A stretch of 37,312 nt of DNA from the NCBI RefSeq assembly GCF_027352905.1, contig NZ_DAIEIF010000032.1, positions 1-37,312 on the forward strand. Direction: 5' to 3'. The stretch comes from Acidocella sp. Its GTDB lineage: Bacteria > Pseudomonadota > Alphaproteobacteria > Acetobacterales > Acetobacteraceae. The translations under genes were made by a program, and so were the position numbers. Every line of letters begins with the position of its first letter. Position 1 is the stretch's first letter. The notes under the pieces were generated by a model that was not told the DNA's origin, ran no database searches, and saw nothing but the letters and a program-made list of their open reading frames with translations. Of the stretch, positions 8,373-16,695 are shown piece by piece.

Positions 8373-9307
8373 ATCAGCCGGTCAACCGCGCAGGCGGCGA
8401 AAAGCAGAAACAGATAGAGAATCGAGAATTTGAACGCGGCGCGCGCCGGCTTGTCCTGGCTCAGGCTCACCCCCCGTTCATCCTGGGCGTCGCGCAGCAC
8501 CCCCCAGGCGTAATGGATGAAGACGACACCCAGCGCCAGGGCGGTGAGGCCGTAAATCCGCCCCGCCAGCCCCAGCATCCAGGGCAGAAGGGAGAGAGCA
8601 AAGAGAATGAGGGTGTAGCCGAACACGTTCCAGCGCGTATGGCGGGCGCCCTTCACCACCGGCAGCATGGGGATGCCGGCTTTCTCGTAATCGGTGGAGG
8701 CGTAGAGCGAGAGCGACCAGAAATGCGGCGGCGTCCAGAAAAACACGATGAGAAAGAGCAGCATGGGCAGCAAGCCGATCTGCCCGGTGACGGCGGCCCA
8801 GCCGATCACCGGCGGAAAGGCTCCGGCACCGCCGCCGATGACGATATTTTGCGGCGTATGGCGTTTCAGCCAGACCGTATAGATCACCGCGTAATAGAAG
8901 ATGGAGACAGCGAGCACCGCGGCGGCGCAAAGATTGGTCGCCATGGCCAGCAGCAGCACGGAGATGACGGAGAGCACGAGGCCATAGCCCAGCGCCGCCC
9001 CCGGCTCGATCTTGCCCGCGGGGATGGGGCGGGTGGAGGTGCGGCGCATGAGCGCGTCGATATCGCGGTCATACCACATATTGAGCGCGCCGGCCGCCCC
9101 CGCCCCCAGCGCGATGCAGAAGATGGCGATGGCGGCGATGAGCGGGTTGACATGGCCGGGGGCGATGACCAGCCCGATGGCGCCGGTAAACACCACGAGC
9201 GAGACGACGCGCGGTTTGAGCAGAGCCAGCCAATCCGCCGGCTCCGCCCCCAGATGCGGGACGAGCGCGGCGTTTTCGCTCAGCAGGTTTTCAGCGTAAT
9301 TGGCCAC
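8369..9307 (-). CDS. ctaB: Protoheme IX farnesyltransferase (heme O synthase)
   Basis: CtaB/Cox10 adds a farnesyl group to heme B to make heme O, the precursor of heme A for the oxidase. The 312-residue UbiA-superfamily membrane protein has the prenyl-diphosphate/Mg motif NMWYDRDIDALMRRTSTRPI and a second acidic region around LYASTDYEKAGIPML. The start is GTG at 9307: an in-frame TAA lies just upstream, and AAGGA overlapping the ctaD stop provides a ribosome binding site. The 9-bp gap to ctaD and ATGA overlap with coxF indicate one transcript. No ctaA (heme A synthase) is in the window. Confidence 0.96.
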   Translation of the reverse strand: MANYAENLLSENAALVPHLGAEPADWLALLKPRVVSLVVFTGAIGLVIAPGHVNPLIAAIAIFCIALGAGAAGALNMWYDRDIDALMRRTSTRPIPAGKIEPGAALGYGLVLSVISVLLLAMATNLCAAAVLAVSIFYYAVIYTVWLKRHTPQNIVIGGGAGAFPPVIGWAAVTGQIGLLPMLLFLIVFFWTPPHFWSLSLYASTDYEKAGIPMLPVVKGARHTRWNVFGYTLILFALSLLPWMLGLAGRIYGLTALALGVVFIHYAWGVLRDAQDERGVSLSQDKPARAAFKFSILYLFLLFAACAVDRLI

Positions 9308-9316
9308 GCGACGTCC

Positions 9317-10915
9317 TTAACGGATAACCGGAACTTCCAGGAAGGTATGCTGCGGCGCCGGGCTCGGCACCGCCCATTCCAGGGTCGTGGCGCCCTCGCC
9401 CCAATAATTATCGGCGAGCTTCTCCTTGGAGCTGAAGACGCGCACCAGCACGTAGAAAAACACCAGCGTCGAGACGACGGAAATGATCGAACCGATCGAG
9501 GATACATAATTCCATCCGGCGAAGGCGTCGGCATAATCCGGGTAGCGGCGCGGCATCCCGGCCAGCCCCAGGAAATGCATGGGGAAGAAGGTGAGGTTGA
9601 CGCCGATGAAGAAGGTCCAGAAATGCACCTTGCCCCAGAATTCGGGATATTGATGCCCGCTCATCTTGCCGATCCAGTAGTAAAACCCGGCGAAGATGGC
9701 GAAGGCCGCCCCCATGGAGAGCACGTAATGGAAATGGGCGATCAGGAAGTAATCGTTATGCAGCTCCTGATCCAGCCCGGCATTGGCGAGCACCACGCCA
9801 GTCGCGCCGCCGATGACGAAGAGGAAGATGAAGCCCATCGCCCAGAGCATCGGCGTCTTGAACTCGATGGAGCCCCCCCACATCGTCGCGATCCAGGAGA
9901 ACACCTTGATGCCGGTTGGCACGGCGATGATCAGCGTCGCCACCTCGAAATAGATCTTGGAATCGGTGGAGATGGCCGAGACGAACATATGATGCGCCCA
10001 GACCACGAACCCGACGAAGCCGATGATGACCATGGCATAGGCCATGCCGAGATAGCCGAAAACCGGCTTCTTGGAGAAGGTGGAGACCACATGGCTGATG
10101 ATGCCGAAGGCCGGCAGAATCATGATGTAGACTTCCGGATGGCCGAAGAACCAGAAGAGATGCTGAAACAGCACCGGATCGCCCCCGCCCGAGGGCTCGA
10201 AGAAGGAGGTGCCGAAATTGCGGTCCATGATCAGCATCGTCACCGCCCCCGCCAGCACGGGAATGGCCAGCAGCAGCAGAAACGCCGTCACCAGAATGGC
10301 CCAGCAGAAGAGCGGCATCTTATGCATGGTCATGCCCGGCGCGCGCATGTTGAGAATGGTGGCGATGAAGTTGATGGCGCCGAGCAGCGAGGAAATCCCC
10401 GCGAGATGGAGGGAGAATAGCGAGAAATCCGTGGCCATGCCCGGCGAATACTGGGCATTGTCGAGCGGGGGGTAGAGCGTCCAGCCCGCCCCGGTGCCCG
10501 AGCCGAGAAGGAGGCCGAGCATGACGAAGACGAACCCGGCGGCGAGGAACCAGAAGCTCATGTTATTGAGGCGGGGGAAGGCCATGTCCGGCGCGCCGAT
10601 CATCATCGGCACGAACCAGTTACCCATGCCGCCGATCAGCGCCGGCATCACGAACCAGAAGATCATCAGCAGCCCATGGGCGGTGATGATCGCGTTCCAG
10701 GTATCGCCATTGGCGACGATATGGCTGTGCGGATACATCAGCTGCTGGCGCATGATCACCGAGAGCGTGCCCCCGACGCAGGCGCCGATGAAGGCCATGG
10801 TGATATAGAGCGTGCCGATATCCTTGTGGTTGGTGCTCATCAGCCAGCGCGAGACGAAGCTCTGATGGTGATGGCCATGAGCGGCAAGGGCATGATCATT
10901 GGCGGTGATGGACAT
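9317..10915 (-). CDS. ctaD: Cytochrome c oxidase subunit I (aa3 type)
   Basis: The catalytic heme-copper subunit, 532 residues with 12 expected membrane helices. Seen: [11 protein letters not shown] with a heme a ligand, the D-pathway segment [30 protein letters not shown] with the Glu-containing HPEVY typical of A-type oxidases and the CuB His-Tyr pair, WAHHMFV with two CuB histidines, the K-pathway IEFKTPMLW, and HFHYV with heme a3 and heme a ligands (H394, H396). Unusual: the segment before HFH reads LHNDYFLIA. The position that is Asp404 in Paracoccus, a ligand of the Mg/Mn site at the subunit I/II interface, is Asn387 here. Quinol oxidases also have HN at this place. The start at 10915 has GAGGAG upstream. 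Confidence 0.97.
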   Translation of the reverse strand: MSITANDHALAAHGHHHQSFVSRWLMSTNHKDIGTLYITMAFIGACVGGTLSVIMRQQLMYPHSHIVANGDTWNAIITAHGLLMIFWFVMPALIGGMGNWFVPMMIGAPDMAFPRLNNMSFWFLAAGFVFVMLGLLLGSGTGAGWTLYPPLDNAQYSPGMATDFSLFSLHLAGISSLLGAINFIATILNMRAPGMTMHKMPLFCWAILVTAFLLLLAIPVLAGAVTMLIMDRNFGTSFFEPSGGGDPVLFQHLFWFFGHPEVYIMILPAFGIISHVVSTFSKKPVFGYLGMAYAMVIIGFVGFVVWAHHMFVSAISTDSKIYFEVATLIIAVPTGIKVFSWIATMWGGSIEFKTPMLWAMGFIFLFVIGGATGVVLANAGLDQELHNDYFLIAHFHYVLSMGAAFAIFAGFYYWIGKMSGHQYPEFWGKVHFWTFFIGVNLTFFPMHFLGLAGMPRRYPDYADAFAGWNYVSSIGSIISVVSTLVFFYVLVRVFSSKEKLADNYWGEGATTLEWAVPSPAPQHTFLEVPVIR

Positions 10916-10927
10916 GGGTCGGGCTCC

Positions 10928-11842
10928 TCAGCGCGTGGCGTCAGCCAGCTGGTTGCGTGGCATCGGCGAGGACAAAAGCGGGGTCACGGTATTCTCGGTG
11001 TAATTGGCCAGCGCCATCTTGGTCCAGGCGATATAGTCGTTGAGCGGCACCGCCTTGATCTCGATCGGAATGGCGTCGTGGTTGAGCCCGCAGATCTGGT
11101 TGCACTGGCCGTAATAGGTGCCGGGCTTGCGGATGATGGTCCAGCTCGTCAGCGTATTGCCGGGAATGGCGTATTTCTGCACGCCCAGCGAGGGCAGATA
11201 GAAACCGTGCAGCACATCGGCGCTGCTGATGACGAAGCGGATCTTCTCGCCCACCGGCAGCACCAGCGGGTGATCCACGGAAAGCCGGCGGATCTGGCCG
11301 GGTTTGATCTGGTCGTCGGGGATCATATAGCTCGTGTAATCCAGCCCCGGCACGGAATCATATTTATATTCCCAGTACCATTGGTGGCCGGTGACGGTGA
11401 CGGTCATATAAGGGTTGGTGTCGTCCGCCTCATAATAGATCAGGTCGATCGAGGGGATGATGATGGCGACCAGGATGAGGCAGGGCACCACGATCCAGGT
11501 GACCTCCAGCAGGGTGTTATGCGTGGTGGTGCTGGGCTTGGGGTTGACCCGCGCGCGGAAGCGGAAAATCACCACCGCCATCAGGATGGCGACGAAGCCG
11601 ACCACCACCGCCATGATCCACAGCACGTATTTCATCAGCCAGTCGATCTTGGCCTGCATCGGGCTCCCCGCGGGGGGGAACCAGAGCTCCCAGTCATGCG
11701 GGGCGTTGACATAGGCATTGGCGGCGGCGGCCGGGTCCTGCGGCGCGCTCTGGGCCCAGGCGGCGCCGCCATGCCACATCAAAACCGCCATCACCGCCAA
11801 CCATCCCGCCAGCCGTGCCACGAATACACCTTTGCGCGTCAT
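10928..11842 (-). CDS. ctaC: Cytochrome c oxidase subunit II with altered CuA/Mg-site residues
   Basis: Subunit II receives electrons from cytochrome c through the CuA centre. From the ATG at 11842 the protein has 304 residues: a signal peptide ending near AWA/QS (1-30), two membrane helices (about 70-94 and 113-135, the latter starting with NTLLEVTW), the aromatic GHQWYWEYKY (152-161) for electron entry, and a cupredoxin domain. CuA ligand positions H212, C247, C251 and H255 are present. However, the position of the axial Met is I258 (NHDAIPI) and that of the Glu between the two cysteines is Q249 (CNQIC). The longer frame to 11980 would run into the next gene and is rejected. This is the first gene of the oxidase operon. 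Confidence 0.95.
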   Translation of the reverse strand: MTRKGVFVARLAGWLAVMAVLMWHGGAAWAQSAPQDPAAAANAYVNAPHDWELWFPPAGSPMQAKIDWLMKYVLWIMAVVVGFVAILMAVVIFRFRARVNPKPSTTTHNTLLEVTWIVVPCLILVAIIIPSIDLIYYEADDTNPYMTVTVTGHQWYWEYKYDSVPGLDYTSYMIPDDQIKPGQIRRLSVDHPLVLPVGEKIRFVISSADVLHGFYLPSLGVQKYAIPGNTLTSWTIIRKPGTYYGQCNQICGLNHDAIPIEIKAVPLNDYIAWTKMALANYTENTVTPLLSSPMPRNQLADATR

Positions 11843-11893
11843 ACCATCGTCCCGTAAATCGCCATGGCCGTTTCCAAGCCTTGTTGTGGTCCA

Positions 11894-11922
11894 CGAATAG
11901 AAGCCGGACCCGACAAGATCAA
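11894..11922 (-). promoter_or_regulatory. Candidate promoter of the cytochrome oxidase operon
   Basis: Read on the minus strand, TTGATC (11922-11917) and TATTCG (11899-11894) are spaced by 17 bp and sit 52 bp before the ctaC ATG, inside the 118-bp gap behind the acyltransferase gene. The -10 match is mediocre. Confidence 0.3.
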
Positions 11923-11960
11923 GCAGAATACCCGGCCCGCATGCAAGCGTCCAAGCGGAA

Positions 11961-12851
11961 TCAGCGCCTTTGGCTGGCATGGCCGCTCTGCAATCCGGTA
12001 ACGGGCAGCCGTCCCTGGCGCAGGGCGGCGGCGGTCTCGCTCATGTGCCGCTCCATCGCGGCACTCAGGGTTTTGCGGTTACGGTAGCGCCCCGCCGGTT
12101 GCGGCTCGTCCAGCAGAATGGTGGCCCGCAGCCCGCCCCGGCGGAGCAAAGCGAGGAGATGCGGCGCCAATTCCATCTCCCCATACCAGGCGATCAAGGG
12201 CCGGTCCGGCCGGCGCACGGGCTGGTTTTCCAGCCGGTCGTAAACAATGGTCACCGCCTGCACCCAGGGCGCGGCCTTGCCGAAGGCGATGGTGAAAAAG
12301 GCCGAGGCGAAGGGCAGAACCCGGTTGCCGTCGGAGGTCGTGCCCTCGGGAAAGAGAATGATATTATCCCCCCTCTCCAGCCGCCGCTCCAGCAGGCGCT
12401 GCTCACGGGCCAGCGTTCCCCGCCCCCGGGAGACGAAGACCGTCCGCCCCAGCCGGGCGATGAGACCGATGCCGGGCCAGCGGCCGATCTCCGCCTTGGC
12501 GATGAAGCAGCCGGGCAATACCGCGCCCAGCGCGGCTATATCCACCCAGGAGCAATGGTTGGCGACGAAGAGGCAGGGCCGCTGGCGGCACGGCGCGCCG
12601 AGCACGCGCAGCCGCAGGCCGAGAATACGGGCGATGCCGCGCCAATAGAGCCGCGCGAACCACGCCTTGCCCCAGCCGGGCAGAAGCAGCAGCACGGCCT
12701 GCACCGCCACGGCGGGCAGGGTCCAGAGCAGCACGAGGAAAAGCCGCGCCGCCAGCCGGATCAGGGCGCGCCGCCCTTCAGCATCAGCCGCAGATCCTGG
12801 CGGATCGGCTCCGGATCGGCGCCCAGCGTTTCGCGCACCACCTCCGCCCAA
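11961..12851 (-). CDS. plsC: PlsC-like 1-acylglycerol-phosphate acyltransferase
   Basis: A membrane-associated acyltransferase of the PlsC family, which transfers a fatty acyl chain to lysophosphatidic acid or a related acceptor. Motif I is NHCSWVD (H99/D104 in the longest frame), motif III is FPEGTTSDG (167-175), and a hydrophobic N-terminal helix VLLWTLPAVAVQAVLLLL is present. The start is uncertain. The longest frame begins at TTG 12851, but its first ~29 residues overlap the upstream gene and look noncoding. A CTG at 12764 forms a CTGA overlap with the upstream stop and gives a typical family N-terminus. No ATG is available. As the last gene of a glycan-type operon it may acylate a glycan or lipid carrier instead of serving bulk phospholipid synthesis; that is inference. 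Confidence 0.88.
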   Translation of the reverse strand: MGGGGARNAGRRSGADPPGSAADAEGRRALIRLAARLFLVLLWTLPAVAVQAVLLLLPGWGKAWFARLYWRGIARILGLRLRVLGAPCRQRPCLFVANHCSWVDIAALGAVLPGCFIAKAEIGRWPGIGLIARLGRTVFVSRGRGTLAREQRLLERRLERGDNIILFPEGTTSDGNRVLPFASAFFTIAFGKAAPWVQAVTIVYDRLENQPVRRPDRPLIAWYGEMELAPHLLALLRRGGLRATILLDEPQPAGRYRNRKTLSAAMERHMSETAAALRQGRLPVTGLQSGHASQRR

Positions 12852-13810
12852 TCGCCAACGTCATGCACCTCCGCCGGATTGTCGCGCAGCAATTCCCGCT
12901 TGATGAAGGGAAAGCCCGCCAGCAGCAATTGCCGCCAGAGATCGGAGGTGGGGTTGAGCGCCACGCGCCGCGCCGCGCCGTCGCGGATGCGCAAGATCTG
13001 GAGTTTGCGCGTGACATGGACGGGATCGGTCCGGTTCAGCTCCGCCGCCTCCATTTCGATGAGCTTTTCCAGCTCCTCCTGGTTGACCATGCGCAACAGC
13101 GGCTCATAGGGCCAAAGGGCGCGGCAGCTCAGCCCGCCGGCGAGCATGGCTTGGGTCAGGCCGATTTCATAGGTTTTAACGATATAGGATTTCATCGGCA
13201 CCGGCCGCACCGAATCCCAAAACCTGCGAAACCTCTCATGCCGCAGCGCCCGGGGGCCAAAGGCCACGAAAAAAGACTGCAAATGGTAGCGCAGCTGCCA
13301 GCTCTCCGTCAGGCCCCAGATATCGGCCTTGCCGTAATCCAGCCGCCGCAGCACATCCCCCAGCGGCAATAGCGGGCCGAACATGCTGTCATTGGCGAAA
13401 ATCACCTCCTCGGTATCCGCCCGGGGCAGGCCGAGCCGGTCCAACGTGTCGGCCCAGGCGCCGAAATCATACCCTATATTGCGGCGGATGAGCACCTGGA
13501 CGCAGAGCCCCTTCAGCGCCTCGAAGGAGTGGGGCTGCAATTTCCCGGCATTGGTGATGAACACCACGTCGCGGCCATTATCCTTGAACTCGCGGATATA
13601 ATCGAGCAATTGGGACCGCACGAGGCCGCGTCCATCGAAATGCATGAACAGGACCACGCGCGGGCCGAGCCGCGCCTCGCCTTCCGGCCAGGCCTGCACT
13701 GTCTGGCTGCGGCTGCGCAGCCGTCCCACCAGAACCGCGCCCGGCGCCACCACACCCCATTTAATGAAGTGCAGGCCGCTTTTGATGATCTGTTTCAGTC
13801 TTCTGCGCAT
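12761..13810 (-). CDS. RgpF-like rhamnan-synthesis-F family protein (putative glycosyltransferase)
   Basis: A 349-residue protein of the rhamnan synthesis protein F family, found in polysaccharide assembly loci. The diagnostic segments are present: VVLFMHFDG (52-60), DVVFITNAGKL (81-91), RNIGYDFGAWAD (110-121), FANDSMFGPL (138-147) and WGLTESWQLRYHLQSFF (165-181). These support a glycosyltransferase-like role in building or extending a surface glycan; the sugar is not predictable. Its ATG overlaps the end of the upstream repeat-containing methyltransferase by 16 bp, so it belongs to the same transcript. An N-terminal basic stretch (MRRRLKQIIKSG) and lack of membrane helices suggest a cytoplasmic or peripheral membrane location. 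Confidence 0.88.
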   Translation of the reverse strand: MRRRLKQIIKSGLHFIKWGVVAPGAVLVGRLRSRSQTVQAWPEGEARLGPRVVLFMHFDGRGLVRSQLLDYIREFKDNGRDVVFITNAGKLQPHSFEALKGLCVQVLIRRNIGYDFGAWADTLDRLGLPRADTEEVIFANDSMFGPLLPLGDVLRRLDYGKADIWGLTESWQLRYHLQSFFVAFGPRALRHERFRRFWDSVRPVPMKSYIVKTYEIGLTQAMLAGGLSCRALWPYEPLLRMVNQEELEKLIEMEAAELNRTDPVHVTRKLQILRIRDGAARRVALNPTSDLWRQLLLAGFPFIKRELLRDNPAEVHDVGDWAEVVRETLGADPEPIRQDLRLMLKGGAP

Positions 13811-16695
13811 GGCTCAGCCCTCCATTGGCCGCGCAAATCCTCTGGCGCATCCTGGTAAGCGGGGAGAAAGGCGCGCAGCAGGGCAATGGCTTCCTCGTCG
13901 CGCCCCAGCCTTTGCAAGGCCACCACCTCCCCCCGCAGCACATGCCAGAATAATGGCGCGGGGCTGGTTTTTTCGCCCTCCCCGGGCGGACATTCCTTGA
14001 CCAGCGCATCGCGCAACCGGGAAAACGTGGCCGTCGCCCGCGCCCAGTACGGTTCATCCTGCAAATATAATATGCCGGCGGCGAAGAGCGCGTCCCGCAG
14101 CGCGGCCGCGAAAGGCGGGCGCGCCGCGAGCAATAACGGCTCCGCCAAGGGCAAAACCTCCCGGGCCGCCGCCATCTCGGCCCGGTTCGTCAAAACAGAA
14201 AGGGCCGAGAGGGTCAAATGATCCAGCCGTTCTTGCGGCACGCCGGAGCCGGCGAGCGCGCCCAGGCGCCTGGCCACGTTGTCCGCCTTGCCGCCGGGCT
14301 GGGCGTCAACCATCACCAGCGCGGCCAGCGCGTCCTGCCGGAGCGCATCCGGGCAAGAGGCCAGCCGTTCCTCCACGTCCAGCGCCCGCGCCGCCGCGAA
14401 TTTACCCTCCCCCGCCAGCCGGATGAAAATTTCCACAAAGGTCCGGTCCAGCCAGTTCCGGTCCTCTCCCCCCCGCCGCTCCAAGGCCTCGGCGCGCTGG
14501 AGCGCGGCCTCGGTGCGCCCTTGCTGCAAATCGAGGCTTACCGCCACCCGGCGCGCATCCCGGGCGGCCTCACCCGGCAACCGGTCAAGCTCCGCGAACC
14601 AGGGATGAGCCGCCGCCAGCGCGTCCGCCTCGTCATAACGCCCGGCATTCACCAGCCCGGTGAAAGCCGCCAATAGCAGCGGCTGGCCCCGCTCTTCCTC
14701 GATCTGCGCGGCGGCGAGGCGGGCCGGAACCAGGGCCGGGTCGCCTACGGCCAGATCCAGCACCGCCCGCGCCAGCGCGGCATCCCGCGCGGCCTCGCTC
14801 CCTGATTTCGCGGCCCAGCCCATGATATCATGCGTTCCGTCGAGAGCGAGCGCCTCGTCATAACGCCCGGCATTCACCAGACCGGTGAAGGCCGCTAATA
14901 GCAGCGGCTGGCCCCGCTCTTCCTCGATCTGCGCGGCGGCGAGGCGGGCCGGAACCAGGGCCGGGTCGCCTACGGCCAGATCCAGCACCGCCCGGGCCAG
15001 CGCGGCATCCCGCGCGGCCTCGCTCCCCGTTTTCGCGGCCCAGCCCATGACATCATGCGTTCCGTCGAGAGCGAGCGCCTCCTGGTAACGTCCTGCATTC
15101 ACCAGCCGCAGGAAAACCTCGAGACGAATCGCATCGCCCGGTTCACCCAGCGTTTCCAGCCCGTCGGCCGCCGCCAGGGCCTGGCTGGCCTCGCCGGCAG
15201 CCAGGTGGAAATTGGCGAGGCTGAGCAGCGCGTCGCGCCGCAGCCCGGCGGGCAGTTCCTCCTTGGCGGGGTCCCCCAGCCCGTCGCGCAGCCGCGCCGC
15301 CGCCTCATAGGCTCCGGCATTGACCAGCGCGACAAAGCCGCGCCACGCCCCGCGCCTGTCGCCCCGCGCCAACAGCGGCTCCACCACGTCGCTCTCCCCC
15401 GCCTCGGCGTCGCATAAGAGCAGCTCGGCCCCGATCACCTCATCGATGCTGACGGAAAGCCGGTCGCGCCCCAGTGAAAGCCGGTCCAGCGCGGCCTGCA
15501 AGGCGGCGATCGCCGCACGCGCCAGTTCCAGGCCGGGCTTTAGCGCGCTGCGCGCCTCCCCCGCGGCCAGACGCCGCATTGCCTGGGCGTAGAGGATCGT
15601 CCCCAGCCCCAAGGGCATCTTCGCCGCCAGCCCCTCCAGATCCTCATCTCCGCTTACCGGCAGGCCCGCCAGCCCCTCCAGCCGGTAGCCGAACCGCGCC
15701 TGGCACGCCTCGTTCAAGATATCCCAGGCCGCCGCGGCGCCCTCGGCATCCCCGTCATTCACCGCGTCGAAGATGAGCCGCCCGGCAAATCCCAGCTGCG
15801 GATCGCTGCCCGGGGCCGCCGCCGCCGCGCGCTGGCCCAAATATCGGCGGTAGAGGCCGCGCCGGGCGCCAAATTCCTCCTCCAGCCGGAACGGTGCGGG
15901 CGAGGCATAGGCGGTCAGCGTCGCCGCCTCCGTCCGCACCGTCACCTGGCTGAACCCCGCCGCCTTCAGCGCCAGCTCCAGGCTGCGCGCCGATTGCAGC
16001 ACCACATGCGCGCCCGGCGCCAGCAAGGCGTATAGCTCGCCGGGGGAAAGCGCGGGCGTGATCCATGCCGCGTTGGGCGTGGTCAGCACCAGCATCCCGT
16101 CATCGGCGATGGCCTGGCGCATCAGCCGCAGAAAGGCGGGCGGGTCTTCGAGATGCTCGACCACCTCGGTGGCGAGGATGACATCCCACGGCCCATCCCC
16201 CAGGGCCTCGGCCGTGAAGTAGCCCTGCCGCAGATCGAGCCCCAATGCGCGCGCGCCGAGCCCCGCCAGCGGCGAGGGATCATACCCCACGCCGCGCCAG
16301 CCCCGGGCATGCACGCAAAAATCCAGCCCGAACCCATAGGCGCCGCCAATCTCCAGGGCGCGCGCCCCCGGCGGCTTGGCGATGCGGGAGAGCGGATCGG
16401 TGATCGGCCAGATACCGGCGCCGATCTGCGCGTAATAGGCGGGCCAGCCGATTTGCAGCAGCTCGTCCCCGCCATAATCCATGGTGGCGAGGGCGCTGGC
16501 GAAGCGGACATCGCAACGGGGGCAGAGCTGAAGCCGGTAACGTCCCGCCGCGCCGAACAGATCATAGCTGATCTCGGCCAGCTGGGTCACCGCGCCGGTT
16601 CCGCCGCAATTCGGGCAGGCGGCCTCCGCCTGCTCTCCATGCAGCCATTCCAGCTCGCAATGGCTGGTCAGGCGCAGCGCCGCGGCGGAAGCCAT
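13795..16695 (-). CDS. Large methyltransferase with zinc-ribbon-like N-terminus and C-terminal ~75-residue repeats
   Basis: From the ATG at 16695, which shares one base with the upstream TGA, the protein has 966 residues. Residues ~25-65 carry two Cys pairs (CPNCGG and LCPRCD), like a zinc-binding module. A class I SAM-methyltransferase domain follows, with motif I ALEIGGAYGFG (about 112-122) and ATEVVEHLEDP. From about residue 440 on, helical units beginning F-x-x-LVNAGxYxEAxAL recur: FVALVNAGAYEAAARL, FLRLVNAGRYQEALAL, FTGLVNAGRYDEALAL, FTGLVNAGRYDEADAL and a degenerate FIRLAGEGKFAAARAL. Units are 74-79 residues. Residues 541-690 are encoded by two almost identical 225-bp DNA copies. The repeats look TPR-like and may bind a partner or acceptor. 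Likely role: methylation of a glycan or its precursor, inferred from the operon. Confidence 0.85.
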   Translation of the reverse strand: MASAAALRLTSHCELEWLHGEQAEAACPNCGGTGAVTQLAEISYDLFGAAGRYRLQLCPRCDVRFASALATMDYGGDELLQIGWPAYYAQIGAGIWPITDPLSRIAKPPGARALEIGGAYGFGLDFCVHARGWRGVGYDPSPLAGLGARALGLDLRQGYFTAEALGDGPWDVILATEVVEHLEDPPAFLRLMRQAIADDGMLVLTTPNAAWITPALSPGELYALLAPGAHVVLQSARSLELALKAAGFSQVTVRTEAATLTAYASPAPFRLEEEFGARRGLYRRYLGQRAAAAAPGSDPQLGFAGRLIFDAVNDGDAEGAAAAWDILNEACQARFGYRLEGLAGLPVSGDEDLEGLAAKMPLGLGTILYAQAMRRLAAGEARSALKPGLELARAAIAALQAALDRLSLGRDRLSVSIDEVIGAELLLCDAEAGESDVVEPLLARGDRRGAWRGFVALVNAGAYEAAARLRDGLGDPAKEELPAGLRRDALLSLANFHLAAGEASQALAAADGLETLGEPGDAIRLEVFLRLVNAGRYQEALALDGTHDVMGWAAKTGSEAARDAALARAVLDLAVGDPALVPARLAAAQIEEERGQPLLLAAFTGLVNAGRYDEALALDGTHDIMGWAAKSGSEAARDAALARAVLDLAVGDPALVPARLAAAQIEEERGQPLLLAAFTGLVNAGRYDEADALAAAHPWFAELDRLPGEAARDARRVAVSLDLQQGRTEAALQRAEALERRGGEDRNWLDRTFVEIFIRLAGEGKFAAARALDVEERLASCPDALRQDALAALVMVDAQPGGKADNVARRLGALAGSGVPQERLDHLTLSALSVLTNRAEMAAAREVLPLAEPLLLAARPPFAAALRDALFAAGILYLQDEPYWARATATFSRLRDALVKECPPGEGEKTSPAPLFWHVLRGEVVALQRLGRDEEAIALLRAFLPAYQDAPEDLRGQWRAEPCAED
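14626..15075 (-). repeat. Two tandem 225-bp in-frame repeats
   Basis: Copies 14626-14850 and 14851-15075 differ at 7 of 225 positions by direct comparison (about 97% identical) and encode 75-residue units differing at two residues (V/I and T/S). Flanking units of the same protein are only distantly similar, so this looks like a recent duplication. Confidence 0.95.

Noticed and set aside
8513-10420. Long open frame (635 codons) on the strand opposite ctaD and ctaB
   Set aside because: It is antisense to two well-conserved genes, rich in Asp/Glu/His/Gly/Arg as expected from the reverse complement of GC-rich codons, and has no recognisable domain.
11843-11980. N-terminal extension of ctaC to 11980
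   Set aside because: It would overlap the neighbouring acyltransferase gene and place the signal peptide internally; the ATG at 11842 gives a clean signal peptide.
14626-15075. Tandem repeats as a CRISPR array or mobile element
   Set aside because: The two copies are contiguous, in frame, and lack spacers or terminal inverted repeats; they are coding repeats.
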